Made by a program: the position numbers and the translations under genes. Source: Mycobacterium sp. OAS707 (GTDB taxonomy: Bacteria > Actinomycetota > Actinomycetes > Mycobacteriales > Mycobacteriaceae). From it: a stretch of DNA of 64,000 nucleotides. The notes beneath the pieces are model-generated. The model had not been told where the DNA came from, searched no databases, and saw nothing but the letters and a program-made list of their open reading frames with translations. This document shows, piece by piece, positions 36,226 to 44,910 of this stretch (position 1 is its first letter; each line of letters begins with the position of its first letter). The stretch spans positions 1,426,001 through 1,490,000 of the forward strand of contig NZ_JADBDS010000001.1 of assembly GCF_014873705.1 (NCBI RefSeq), in the 5' to 3' direction.

Positions 36226-38142
36226 ATGACCGCTACCGGGGAAATCAGCGAGAAACAGGCCAGGGAAACCGCCGAGCACGCGCGCGAGGCGCAGTGGCTG
36301 GCACCCAGTTTCGGCAAAGAATTGTTCCTCGGCAGATTGCGAATGGACCTGGTCCATCCGCACCCCAGCGGCTCATCGGAGGACAGCGAGCGCGGCGAGG
36401 CTTTCCTCGCCAAGTTGCAGGAGTTCTGCGAGTCGCAGATCGACGCCGCCGTGATCGAACGCGATGCCCAGATTCCCGACGAGGTGATCCTCGGGCTCGA
36501 GGAAATCGGCGCGTTCGGCATGAAGATCGACACCGAATACGGCGGTCTTGGCCTGTCGCAGGTGTACTACAACAGGGCTCTGGCCATGGTCTGCTCGGTA
36601 CACAGCGCGCTGGGCGCGCTGCTTTCCGCGCACCAGTCGATCGGGGTGCCGCAGCCGATCTCGATGTTCGGCAGCGAAGAGCAGAAGCGAAAGTGGCTGC
36701 CGCGGTGCACAACCGAGATCAGCGCGTTCCTGCTGACCGAACCGGATGTCGGCAGCGACCCGGCCCGGCTGCGCACCACCGCGACCCCGGACGGCGACGA
36801 CTATCTGCTCGACGGGGTGAAGCTGTGGACTACCAACGGCGTGATCGCCGACCTCATGGTCGTGATGGCCAAGGTGCCCAAAGGCGAAGGCCATCCCGGC
36901 GGCATCACCGCATTCGTGGTGGAGGCCGATACACCGGGCATCGCGGTCGAGAACCGCAACGCGTTCATGGGATTACGCGGCATCGAGAACGGTCTGACCC
37001 GGCTGACCGATGTAAGGGTGCCCGCGGAAAACAGAATCGGCGAGGAAGGCGACGGCCTGCGCATCGCGCTGTCCACGTTGAACACGGGGCGGCTGTCGCT
37101 GCCCGCGACGTGCTGCGGCGTGGCGAAATGGTGTTTGTCGGTCGCCCGCCAGTGGTCATGCGAACGCGTGCAATGGGGCAGGCCGGTCGGCGAGCACGAC
37201 GCGGTGGCCGGCAAGGTGGCGTTCATCGCCGCCACCGCCTACGGGCTGGAGTCGATGGTCGAGCTGGCCAGTGAACTCGCCGATGCCGGCCACAACGACA
37301 TTCGGATCGAGGCGGCTCTGGCGAAGTTGTACGGCTCGGAGATGACCTGGCTGATCGCCGATGAGCTGGTGCAGATCCGCGGGGGTCGCGGTTTTGAGAC
37401 GGCCGAGTCGCTGGCCGCCCGCGGCGAGCGCGGAGTCCCGGCCGAACAGGTGCTGCGCGACGTGCGCATCAACCGGATCTTCGAGGGCTCAACAGAAATC
37501 ATGCATCTGCTGATCGCGCGCGAAGCGGTGGATATGCATTTGAGCGTCGCGGGCGACATCATCGACCCCGACGCCGACATGCGGCGCAAAGCTAAAGCGG
37601 CGGCCAACGCTGGCCTGTTCTACGCACGCTGGCTTCCCACCTTGTTCGCCGGAAAGGGGCAATTACCAACATCATTCGGTGAATTCGGGCCTCTCGGCAC
37701 GCATCTACGCTATGTCGAGCGGGCCAGTCGCCGGTTGGCGCGCAGCACGTTCTATGCGATGTCACGCTGGCAAGGCAAGCTCGAACACAAGCAGCGGTTC
37801 CTTGGCCGCATCGTTGACATCGGAGCCGAGTTGTTCGCGATGACGGCCGCCTGTGTCCGCACACAGCGGCCAGGGGTGGACGATTCGGCGATCGGGCTTG
37901 CCGACGCGTTCTGCCGCCAGGCGCGGGTGCGCGCCGACCGACGGTTCGCTGAACTGTGGCGCAACAGCGACGGCAGTGACCGAACCTTGGCGAAAGATGT
38001 GCTCGGCGGTCAGTACACCTGGCTCGAGGAAGGAATTCTCGACCCGTCGATCGAGGGACCGTGGATCGCTCATGACGGTGGCACCACGAAGGAGGATGTG
38101 CACCGCTTCATCCGCGCGGCCGCCCGCCGCGGTGTTGCATGA
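36226..38142 (+). CDS. Acyl-CoA dehydrogenase, FadE10-like long form
   Basis: 638 residues from ATG 36226 (GGGAGG upstream), much longer than ordinary acyl-CoA dehydrogenases (about 390). The whole length resembles M. tuberculosis FadE10 (Rv0873): LAPSFGKELFLGRL at the N-terminus, SAFLLTEPDVGSDPARL and LWTTNGVIADLMVVMA at the flavin site, and IRGGRGFETAESLAARGE and NRIFEGSTEIM in the C-terminal part. An extra helical domain of about 170 residues follows. Its TGA overlaps the next gene (ATGA). It probably starts oxidation of an acyl-CoA, substrate unknown. Confidence 0.9.
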   Translation: MTATGEISEKQARETAEHAREAQWLAPSFGKELFLGRLRMDLVHPHPSGSSEDSERGEAFLAKLQEFCESQIDAAVIERDAQIPDEVILGLEEIGAFGMKIDTEYGGLGLSQVYYNRALAMVCSVHSALGALLSAHQSIGVPQPISMFGSEEQKRKWLPRCTTEISAFLLTEPDVGSDPARLRTTATPDGDDYLLDGVKLWTTNGVIADLMVVMAKVPKGEGHPGGITAFVVEADTPGIAVENRNAFMGLRGIENGLTRLTDVRVPAENRIGEEGDGLRIALSTLNTGRLSLPATCCGVAKWCLSVARQWSCERVQWGRPVGEHDAVAGKVAFIAATAYGLESMVELASELADAGHNDIRIEAALAKLYGSEMTWLIADELVQIRGGRGFETAESLAARGERGVPAEQVLRDVRINRIFEGSTEIMHLLIAREAVDMHLSVAGDIIDPDADMRRKAKAAANAGLFYARWLPTLFAGKGQLPTSFGEFGPLGTHLRYVERASRRLARSTFYAMSRWQGKLEHKQRFLGRIVDIGAELFAMTAACVRTQRPGVDDSAIGLADAFCRQARVRADRRFAELWRNSDGSDRTLAKDVLGGQYTWLEEGILDPSIEGPWIAHDGGTTKEDVHRFIRAAARRGVA

Positions 38143-38447
38143 CCACACAGATCCGGCCGCTGGACGACCTGGCGCAGTTCGGCATCGCCTACTGGTTGCC
38201 GCCGGGCGGCAGGGACAACGGCGTGTGGGCCGATATGTGGGTAGCCATCGCCGACCTCGAATCCGGTGACGCCGGTGCGGTTCTCGACCTGTTGGCCAAA
38301 GCAGAGGTCGGCGGCTACGTGGCCGTTCCCGGCGGCATCCGGGCCAGGGCGGGTGGCGGCCCGGTCAACTGCCGGGTGTGGGTTGATGCGATGCAGTACG
38401 GCGTCGCCGAGGACGTGCTGATCAGGTTCATGCGCACGCACAGGTAG
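38139..38447 (+). CDS. Conserved hypothetical small protein
   Basis: 102 residues, soluble, no signal peptide or membrane segment. Begins MTTQIRPLDDLAQFGIAYWL and has many Trp, Gly and Val. Overlaps the acyl-CoA dehydrogenase stop by four bases, so the two are translated together and probably work together. I do not recognise a family. Confidence 0.7.
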   Translation: MTTQIRPLDDLAQFGIAYWLPPGGRDNGVWADMWVAIADLESGDAGAVLDLLAKAEVGGYVAVPGGIRARAGGGPVNCRVWVDAMQYGVAEDVLIRFMRTHR

Positions 38448-38472
38448 CCTTCGGTGCCATGGGGACGACGCG

Positions 38473-39417
38473 ATGAGCGCTGGTCTGTTCGGGCTTCTTG
38501 ATGACATCGCGGCTCTGGCCCGGCTGGCCGCCGCCTCGGTCGACGACATCGGCGCTGCCACCGGACGTGCGACAGCGAAGGCCGCTGGCGTCGTGATCGA
38601 CGACACCGCCGTGACACCGCAGTACGTGCACGGGATCACCGCCGACCGCGAGCTGCCGATGATCAAGCGGATCGCGATCGGGTCTCTGCGTAACAAGCTG
38701 ATCTTCATCCTGCCCGCGGCATTGCTGCTCAGCCAGTTCGTGCCGTGGCTGCTGACGCCGATCCTGATGGTCGGCGCGACGTACCTGTGCTACGAGGGCG
38801 CCGAGAAGGCGTGGGGTTATGTTCGCGGACACGACAGCCATGGCGCACCGACCACGGCCGCGGGCGAAGACGCCGAGAAGAAAATGACGGCCGGGGCCAT
38901 CCGAACCGATTTCATTCTGTCCGCCGAGATCATGGTCATCGCGCTGAACGAGGTGGCCGATCAGTCGTTTTGGCCGCGGCTCATCATCCTTGTCATCGTG
39001 GCGATTGTGATCACCGTCGCGGTGTACGGGGTGGTTGGCGCCATCGTGAAGATGGACGACGTCGGATTGAACCTGGCCCAGCGCGGCTCCCGCTTCGCGC
39101 AGCGGGTCGGCCGCGGCTTACTCGCGGCAATGCCCAAAGTGCTGTCGACGCTTTCGGCCGTCGGCACGGTCGCGATGCTCTGGGTCGGCGGCCACATCCT
39201 GCTGCAGGGCACCGACACGCTCGGTTGGCACGCACCCTACGGCTTGGTCCACCACGCCGAAGATTTCGTCCACCACGCCGTGCAGGGCGTCGGCGCACTG
39301 CTGGCCTGGCTGCTCAACACCGCGGTGTCGGCCGTGGTCGGCTTGATCGTCGGCGCCGTGGTGGTCGCGATCATGCACGTGCTGCCGTTCGGCCGCAACG
39401 ACGAGCAAGGGCATTAA
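38473..39417 (+). CDS. DUF808 (YedI-type) membrane protein
   Basis: 314 residues. The family start MSAGLFGLLDDIAALARLAA is clear, as are AAGVVIDDTAVTPQYV and RELPMIKRIAIGSLRNKL. Several membrane helices follow (about 77-110, 155-205, 220-240, 270-300). Function unknown in all organisms. The stop overlaps the convergent manA stop by four bases. It is the last gene of the block that interrupts the Rv3254-Rv3255c order. Confidence 0.9.
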   Translation: MSAGLFGLLDDIAALARLAAASVDDIGAATGRATAKAAGVVIDDTAVTPQYVHGITADRELPMIKRIAIGSLRNKLIFILPAALLLSQFVPWLLTPILMVGATYLCYEGAEKAWGYVRGHDSHGAPTTAAGEDAEKKMTAGAIRTDFILSAEIMVIALNEVADQSFWPRLIILVIVAIVITVAVYGVVGAIVKMDDVGLNLAQRGSRFAQRVGRGLLAAMPKVLSTLSAVGTVAMLWVGGHILLQGTDTLGWHAPYGLVHHAEDFVHHAVQGVGALLAWLLNTAVSAVVGLIVGAVVVAIMHVLPFGRNDEQGH

Positions 39418-40640
39418 ATCCCGACGGTCGCCCGGAACAACTTCGTGGGCGTCTGCGCGACCAGCCGGATCGGCCCGTCGTCGGCTGCCACCCATGCGGC
39501 CATTCCGCGCTCCAGCGTCACTGCAGTGGATTTGGCGTGCACCACCGTCGAACCCTCTGTGCAGAGCAGGATCTGGGGCCCGTCGTGCTGGGTAGGGGCG
39601 TCGATCTCATGGCCAAGGTTCTCGCCGTCGATGCGCAACACCGACACCGCGAACTCCGGTGCGGGCGTGTTGTAGACGAGTTCCGTTCCGTCCCTGGTGA
39701 TTTCGGGATGAATGACGTCGTCGGTGGCCGGCGTGAAGTCGAGCACCCGCAGCAACTCAGGCACGTCGACGTGTTTGGGGGTGAGCCCGCCACGCAGCAC
39801 GTTGTCGGAGTTGGCCATCACCTCGACGCCGACACCGTGCAGATAGGCGTGCAGATTGCCCGCGGGCATGTAAATGGCTTCACCCGGCTTGAGGCTGATC
39901 CGGTTCAGCAGCAGCGAAGCCAGTACCCCGGCGTCGCCCGGATACCGCTCGCCGAGTTCGAGCACGGTCTTGGCTTCGGCCGCGAACTCCTTGTTGCCCG
40001 CTCGAATGTATTGAATCGCACCATCGATCACCGCGGGCACCAGCACATCGAGGTCGGGCTGCGGCGCGGTGATCCACGTGGTGAACAACGCCCTCAGACC
40101 GTCGGCGTCGGACTGCCCGGACAACAGGTTGACGAACGGGTCGAGGTCGCTGACGGCAAGCGCGCGCATCAACTCGACCGCGCTCTCGGCCGATCGGAAT
40201 CCGGCCAGCGCCTCGAATTGCCCTAGCGCTACCAATAATTCGGGTTTGTGGCTGCGGTCGCGGTAGTTACGCGTGGCCGCCGTGATCGGGATGCCCAGCT
40301 TCTCCTCGCGCGCAAAGCCTTCCAGCGCCTGCTCGGCACTCGGATGCGCCTGCAGCGAAAGCGGTTCGTCGGCGGCGAGCACCTTCACCAGGAACGGCAG
40401 GGTGTCACCGAACCGGCCGCGCACCGCGCCACCCAACTGGCCTTCGGGATCGCTTCGCAGCGTATCGAGTAGCGAGACCTCACCATCGTCAGTCTCCAGC
40501 CACGCCGGATCACCCGGATGCGCACCGAACCACAGCTCTGCCTCGGGATGCGCTGTGGGACTTGGTCGTCCGGTGAAATCGGCAATAGCGGTTCGCGAAC
40601 CCCATGCATAGGTCCGCACCGCTCCGCGTAGCAAGTGCAC
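39414..40640 (-). CDS. manA: Mannose-6-phosphate isomerase, class I
   Basis: 408 residues. It interconverts fructose-6-phosphate and mannose-6-phosphate, the entry to GDP-mannose for LAM, PIMs and lipomannan. Zinc ligands are visible in LSLQAHPS (Gln, His), HKPELLVAL (Glu) and PAGNLHAYLHG (His); the catalytic Arg lies in NVLRGGLTPKHVD. The start is GTG 40640. It follows the SIS-like gene after four bases, so manB, that gene and manA form one operon (Rv3257c-Rv3255c). Confidence 0.96.
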   Translation of the reverse strand: MHLLRGAVRTYAWGSRTAIADFTGRPSPTAHPEAELWFGAHPGDPAWLETDDGEVSLLDTLRSDPEGQLGGAVRGRFGDTLPFLVKVLAADEPLSLQAHPSAEQALEGFAREEKLGIPITAATRNYRDRSHKPELLVALGQFEALAGFRSAESAVELMRALAVSDLDPFVNLLSGQSDADGLRALFTTWITAPQPDLDVLVPAVIDGAIQYIRAGNKEFAAEAKTVLELGERYPGDAGVLASLLLNRISLKPGEAIYMPAGNLHAYLHGVGVEVMANSDNVLRGGLTPKHVDVPELLRVLDFTPATDDVIHPEITRDGTELVYNTPAPEFAVSVLRIDGENLGHEIDAPTQHDGPQILLCTEGSTVVHAKSTAVTLERGMAAWVAADDGPIRLVAQTPTKLFRATVGI

Positions 40641-40644
40641 TTGC

Positions 40645-41742
40645 TTAACCTCGAACCAGTCGCAGATAGGTGGCCGCCATCTCCAACCGCACGGCCATCA
40701 TCGCCAGTTGTTGTTCCGGCCGGCCGGGCGGCGCGGCTGCCACCGGAGCATCCACCATTCCCAATACTTCCGGTACGTCTTCGGCATTGATCACGTCGAC
40801 GTCGTCGAACCCGCTGATCCGCGCGGCAACGACCGGCCGTTCGGCGTCGGTGGCCAACACGAACGTGCGCACCCGTCGCGGTGACGGGCCGTCGATCTGC
40901 TCGTCATGAAATATCGACGCTTCGCCATCGGCGGCAGCCCCACCACCGAAACCCGTGTGCAGTGCGACCAGCGCGTCTCCCAGCCCGACCGCTGCCACGG
41001 GTTGATGCGCGATCCGCAGCAGGACCGTCGCGGCATGGCGGGCGAGCGCCACCGTCGCCGCGTTGTCGCCGGCCAACACCACGTCGCGTCCCGACATGCG
41101 TTCGGCCAACGCCTTGGCGGGATTGGTGAACAACTCGCGCCCGGCGCTGTTGCGAAAAGCCTCCGCGTCGAGTTCGTCGGCCAGCATCGCGAGATCCACT
41201 TGCAGTCCGGGATCCACCACATGCAACACGGCAAGGCCCGCAGCCAGATAGCGGGCCAGGCCGAAGTCCTCACGGACCCACAGGCGTGGCGCCAGCGATG
41301 CCGAGCGACCAGCGGTGGCGTCGCGCAGTGGGCCTTCGTTCGGCGCGACGACGACGATGCGCGCACCACGGCGCACCCCGGTGGCCGCCGCAGAAACCAG
41401 GGCGGCGTCGCCGGGGTCGTCACCGGCGAGGACCAGGACATCGAGTGCGCCGATCCACGGCGGGGCCTCGGATACGACGACGATCGGCGCCGCCACCGAA
41501 CCGGCCAGTGTCGCCGACAGCATTGTTCCCGCCGTCTCGGCAATGCCGCGGCCTGCCACCCAGACGACGGTGCGCGGTGGTTGGTCGGACTTCAGCGCAT
41601 CCAGGTCGCCCTCGTCCAGTGCCGCGGCAGTGGCACGCACCTGCGCGCCTGCCATCGACGCCGAGCGCAGCAAACCGTCACGATCGGCGGCGAGCAGGCC
41701 CTCCACATCGTCGAGGTCGATGGTGGCCTGCGTACCGTTCAC
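40645..41742 (-). CDS. SIS-like phosphosugar isomerase-related protein (Rv3256c type)
   Basis: 365 residues. Two Rossmann-like halves resemble the sugar isomerase fold (TVVWVAGRGIAETAGTML near 58-75; PIVVVSEAPPWIGALDVLVL near 87-106), related to bifunctional glucose/mannose phosphate isomerases, but clear catalytic residues are missing. Overlaps the manB stop by four bases and abuts manA; the sandwich between two mannose genes implies a helper or regulatory role in mannose metabolism, by inference. Confidence 0.82.
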   Translation of the reverse strand: MNGTQATIDLDDVEGLLAADRDGLLRSASMAGAQVRATAAALDEGDLDALKSDQPPRTVVWVAGRGIAETAGTMLSATLAGSVAAPIVVVSEAPPWIGALDVLVLAGDDPGDAALVSAAATGVRRGARIVVVAPNEGPLRDATAGRSASLAPRLWVREDFGLARYLAAGLAVLHVVDPGLQVDLAMLADELDAEAFRNSAGRELFTNPAKALAERMSGRDVVLAGDNAATVALARHAATVLLRIAHQPVAAVGLGDALVALHTGFGGGAAADGEASIFHDEQIDGPSPRRVRTFVLATDAERPVVAARISGFDDVDVINAEDVPEVLGMVDAPVAAAPPGRPEQQLAMMAVRLEMAATYLRLVRG

Positions 41743-43124
41743 GTGGCCGCCTTCTCGACGGAGGCGATTTGGGCACCGACGACTCCGACGATCTCCTCGA
41801 TCTCGTCGGACGTGCGCGCTTCGACGTTGAGCCGCAACAGCGGCTCAGTGTTGGACATCCTGACGTTGAACCAGCTGCCGTCGCCCAGGTCGACAGTCAC
41901 CCCGTCGAGGTGATCGATGGAGTGGATGCGGGTGCCGAACGATTTCAGCACCGCATCGACACACGCCTCGGCGTCATTGACCGTGAAGTTGATCTCGCCG
42001 GAGGCTTCGTAGCGTTGGTAGTCGGCCATGATGTCCGAAAGCGGCCGCTCCTGTTCGCCGAGCGCGGCAAGCACGTGCAGGGCGGCCAACATCCCTGAGT
42101 CGGCGCCCCAGAAATCGCGGAAGTAATAGTGCGCGGAGTGCTCGCCACCGAAAATCGCTCCGGTGTCGGCCATCAACGCCTTGATATAGGAGTGGCCGAC
42201 GCGCGAACGCACCGGTGTGCCACCCCGCTCAGCGACCAGTTCCGGTACCGCCCGGGAGGTGATCAGGTTGTGGATCACCGTCGCCCCGATCTCCCTGTTC
42301 AATTCCCGCGCAGCGACCAAAGCCGTCACCGCCGACGGAGAAACCGGATGCCCCTTTTCATCGACCACGAAACACCGGTCGGCGTCGCCGTCGAACGCCA
42401 AACCGATATCGGCGCCGGTCTCGACGACGTGCGCCTGCAGGTCGACGAGGTTGGCCGGATCCAGCGGGTTGGCCTCGTGGTTGGGGAACGTGCCGTCCAG
42501 TTCGAAGTACAACGGCAGCAGGGTGATTGACGGGATCACGCCGAGCACCGCAGGCGTGGTGTGACCGCCCATGCCGTTACCCGCGTCGACGGCGACGCGC
42601 AGCGGGCGCAGCTCGGCCAGGTCGACGAGGGAGCGCAGGAAGTCCCCGTACTCGCCCAGCACATCGCGCTGCGAACTGCTGCCGCGAGGACCGTCGAATT
42701 CCGGCACGCCGGCGATGATGTCCTCGCTGATCTGGGTGAGCCCGGTGTCCTTGCCGACGGGCTTCGCACCTGCGCGGCACAGCTTGATGCCGTTGTAGGC
42801 GGCAGGATTGTGACTGGCGGTGAACATCGCGCCGGGACAATCCAGCAGCCCCGAGGCGAAGTAGAGCTGATCTGTCGAGGCCAGCCCGATGTGCACGACA
42901 TCGAGCCCCTGGGCCATCACACCTTCGGCGAAGGCGGCCGCCAGCGACGGAGAGCTGGCCCGCATATCGTGGCCGATCACGACCTGAGATGAGCCGTCGC
43001 GCATCAACCGAGCGAAGGCACCGCCGACGTCGGCGACGAAACCCTCATCGATTTCCTCGCCGACCAAGCCGCGAACGTCATACGCCTTGATGACGCGGTG
43101 AACAGCCGCGGCGGGCCGAGACAT
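41739..43124 (-). CDS. manB: Phosphomannomutase
   Basis: 461 residues. It converts mannose-6-phosphate to mannose-1-phosphate for GDP-mannose. The phospho-Ser loop TASHNPAAYNGIK (about 100-112), the metal loop FDGDADR (about 235-241), the sugar-binding GGEHSAHYYF (about 324-333) and the phosphate loop RMSNTEPLLRLN near the C-terminus are all present. It corresponds to Rv3257c (pmmA). It begins the operon with the SIS-like gene and manA. Confidence 0.96.
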   Translation of the reverse strand: MSRPAAAVHRVIKAYDVRGLVGEEIDEGFVADVGGAFARLMRDGSSQVVIGHDMRASSPSLAAAFAEGVMAQGLDVVHIGLASTDQLYFASGLLDCPGAMFTASHNPAAYNGIKLCRAGAKPVGKDTGLTQISEDIIAGVPEFDGPRGSSSQRDVLGEYGDFLRSLVDLAELRPLRVAVDAGNGMGGHTTPAVLGVIPSITLLPLYFELDGTFPNHEANPLDPANLVDLQAHVVETGADIGLAFDGDADRCFVVDEKGHPVSPSAVTALVAARELNREIGATVIHNLITSRAVPELVAERGGTPVRSRVGHSYIKALMADTGAIFGGEHSAHYYFRDFWGADSGMLAALHVLAALGEQERPLSDIMADYQRYEASGEINFTVNDAEACVDAVLKSFGTRIHSIDHLDGVTVDLGDGSWFNVRMSNTEPLLRLNVEARTSDEIEEIVGVVGAQIASVEKAAT

Positions 43125-43156
43125 AGAGCTCCTTGCGAAGGGGACCGTTGGCGTCA

Positions 43157-43193
43157 GCCTAGCCGTCGGGCGGTGAAGAGATCGCGGCTAGGC
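43157..43193. terminator. Hairpin between DUF3499 gene and manB
   Basis: GCCTAGCCG (43157-43165) and CGGCTAGGC (43185-43193) are perfect nine-base complements with a 19-base loop. It lies 40 bases downstream of the DUF3499 stop and 33 bases upstream of the manB start, both on the minus strand. Confidence 0.6.
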
Positions 43194-43232
43194 GGGCTCG
43201 AGGCCCGGGTTGGTCAGTACAGCTAGGCCCAA

Positions 43233-43652
43233 TTAATCGGAGGGGTCCGGCAACACCCGCAGGTGGCCGCGTCTGCGCCCGTTGGACTCGGGCCGCCGGG
43301 CCGCGGGCGCCATCAGCGCACCGCCGTGCACGCCGGTGGCCGGGTCCGAAAACCCTGCCGCCACGCCGTTGATCGGTCCAGGGCTGTCGCGACCTTCGCG
43401 TACCGCGTCGGCAAGAGCGACCAGATCGTCCTCGTCGGGGTGGGTCGGCAACGGTCCCGCGTGGCGAACCAGCTCCCAGCCGCGTGGCGCGGTGATGCGG
43501 CCGGCGTGTGCCACGCACAGGTCCCACGAATGCGGCTCGGACACCGTCGCCAGCGGGCCGACCACGGCGGTCGAATCCGAGTAGACGAAGGTCAGCGTCG
43601 CGACCGCATAGTGGGGACACCCGGGCCGGCAGCAGCGACGGGGAACATTCAC
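43233..43652 (-). CDS. DUF3499 protein with Cys-rich N-terminus
   Basis: 139 residues. The N-terminal RRCCRPGCPHYAVATLTF and WDLCVAHAGR form a likely zinc-binding pair of motifs, characteristic of DUF3499. The GTG at 43652 is chosen because TAACCT lies seven bases upstream; starts at 43706 or 43724 would add up to 24 residues without family likeness. Corresponds to Rv3258c; role unknown, conserved in actinobacteria beside manB and whiB2. Confidence 0.85.
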   Translation of the reverse strand: MNVPRRCCRPGCPHYAVATLTFVYSDSTAVVGPLATVSEPHSWDLCVAHAGRITAPRGWELVRHAGPLPTHPDEDDLVALADAVREGRDSPGPINGVAAGFSDPATGVHGGALMAPAARRPESNGRRRGHLRVLPDPSD

Positions 43653-43659
43653 GAACGAG

Positions 43660-43734
43660 AGGTTATCGTGCGAAAACGCTGTAAGCCGCCGGACACGCGC
43701 AGCCATCAGACCGCCGATCTCCAACCGTTACGAT
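43660..43734. promoter_or_regulatory. Two back-to-back leaderless promoters
   Basis: Minus strand: TAACCT (43665-43660), seven bases before the GTG at 43652. Plus strand: TACGAT (43729-43734), seven bases before the GTG at 43742. The two starts are 89 bases apart with no ribosome binding site for either. Confidence 0.5.
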
Positions 43735-43741
43735 CGGCTGC

Positions 43742-44206
43742 GTGACGCAGCGCAATCTGGGCCGATCACGCCGCGGCCGAGAGATGCGCGGCCCGCTGCT
43801 TCCGCCGACCGTGCCTGGCTGGCGCAGCCGGGCCGAGCGGTTCGACATGGCGGTGCTCGAGGCCTACGAACCGATCGAACGGCGATGGCAGGACCGGGTC
43901 ACGGGGCTGGACGTCGCCGTCGACGAGATCCCCCGCATCTCGCCGAAGGACCCCGAATCTGTGCAGTGGCCGCCCGAAGTGGTCGCGGACGGTCCGATCG
44001 CGCTCGCTCGGTTGATACCGGCAGGGGTCGATGTCCGCGGCAACGCGACGCGCGCGCGAATTGTGTTGTTCCGCAAGCCAATTGAGCGACGGGCGAAGGA
44101 CACCATCGAACTCGCCGAGCTGCTTCATGAACTGTTGGTGGCTCAGGTGGCCACCTATCTGGGCGTCGAACCGTCAGTCATCGACCCGACGATCGATGAC
44201 GAGTGA
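43742..44206 (+). CDS. Zincin-like metallopeptidase-fold protein with incomplete HExxH
   Basis: 154 residues, matching Rv3259. Family members of this small zincin group carry HExxH; here the helix reads LLHELLVAQVATYLGV, with HE present but Val in place of the second His. So zinc proteolysis is unlikely unless another residue stands in. No signal peptide. The first 30 residues are basic (RNLGRSRRGREMRGPLLP). It ends 11 bases from convergent whiB2. Confidence 0.75.
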   Translation: MTQRNLGRSRRGREMRGPLLPPTVPGWRSRAERFDMAVLEAYEPIERRWQDRVTGLDVAVDEIPRISPKDPESVQWPPEVVADGPIALARLIPAGVDVRGNATRARIVLFRKPIERRAKDTIELAELLHELLVAQVATYLGVEPSVIDPTIDDE

Positions 44207-44217
44207 CCCGCTAGAGG

Positions 44218-44619
44218 TCAGATGATTCCGCGCTTGAGGCGGCGGCGCTCCCGCTCGGACAGGCCGCCCCAGATGCCGAAACGCTCGTCGTGAGCCAGCG
44301 CGTACTCCAGGCACCGGTCGCGGACCTCGCAACCCAGGCAGATTCGCTTGGCTTCCCGGGTCGAGCCGCCCTTCTCGGGGAAAAACGCCTCGGGGTCGGT
44401 TTGAGCGCACAATGCGCGCTCTTGCCATTGATCGTCTTCGGTAGTTGCCGGAGCAACTTCATATCTCTCGGGTTGTTCGGGTACCAAACTCAATTGAGGA
44501 CGCCCGGGGACCCCAATCGGTGTAGGTCCGGTAATGGTGTGACGGGTGTCGCCTACTGAGCCGAGAATCCGGTTGTCGAATCGATCGTCGTGACTGGAAT
44601 CGACCTGCTCATAAGCCAT
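44218..44619 (-). CDS. whiB2: WhiB-family iron-sulfur regulator WhiB2 (WhmD)
   Basis: 133 residues from ATG 44619 with GGAGG upstream; longer upstream frames are rejected. The [4Fe-4S] ligands are Cys71, Cys94, Cys97 and Cys103 (CLGCEVRDRC), followed by GIWGGLSERERRRLKR, the turn and basic DNA-binding tail. The length agrees with M. smegmatis WhmD, which is essential for septation; M. tuberculosis WhiB2 (Rv3260c) is shorter at the N-terminus. Acts with the housekeeping sigma factor. Confidence 0.96.
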   Translation of the reverse strand: MAYEQVDSSHDDRFDNRILGSVGDTRHTITGPTPIGVPGRPQLSLVPEQPERYEVAPATTEDDQWQERALCAQTDPEAFFPEKGGSTREAKRICLGCEVRDRCLEYALAHDERFGIWGGLSERERRRLKRGII

Positions 44620-44910
44620 GCTCCGCCTCCTCACCTGGTCTCGTAGATCCCTTATTTGAGCCCCACCATTTATAAGTAGGGCCCGCTTCAATTCGAACAA
44701 GTGATCGAATCTCGGTCTGCGCCACCGAAACCGGCCGTCCAACCAGGAAATGACACTGGTGTGATTACACACGCGTTAGCTGTCGCGGTCAAGCGCTGGA
44801 ACAGAAATTCATACCATTCCGTGACACGAATTCGGCGCGTCGTCACGTCGGCGTGTCTGTCACAGCACCGCGGCGCACGGGCTTTGGCGCCACGGCCTAA
44901 TGTCGGTCAC
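44620..44910. other. Divergent regulatory region of whiB2 and fbiA
   Basis: 291 bases without a gene. Toward whiB2 there is a TATAAA-like AT patch (44667-44675) in otherwise GC-rich DNA, so whiB2 probably has a leader of some 50 bases. Toward fbiA, TAATGT (44898-44903) is followed after seven bases by the GTG at 44911, a leaderless arrangement. No other structure was found. Confidence 0.5.

Noticed and set aside
43159..43620. 153-codon frame overlapping the DUF3499 gene in another frame
   Set aside because: Arg/Gly-rich shadow frame; the DUF3499 frame has the Cys motifs and a well-placed promoter.
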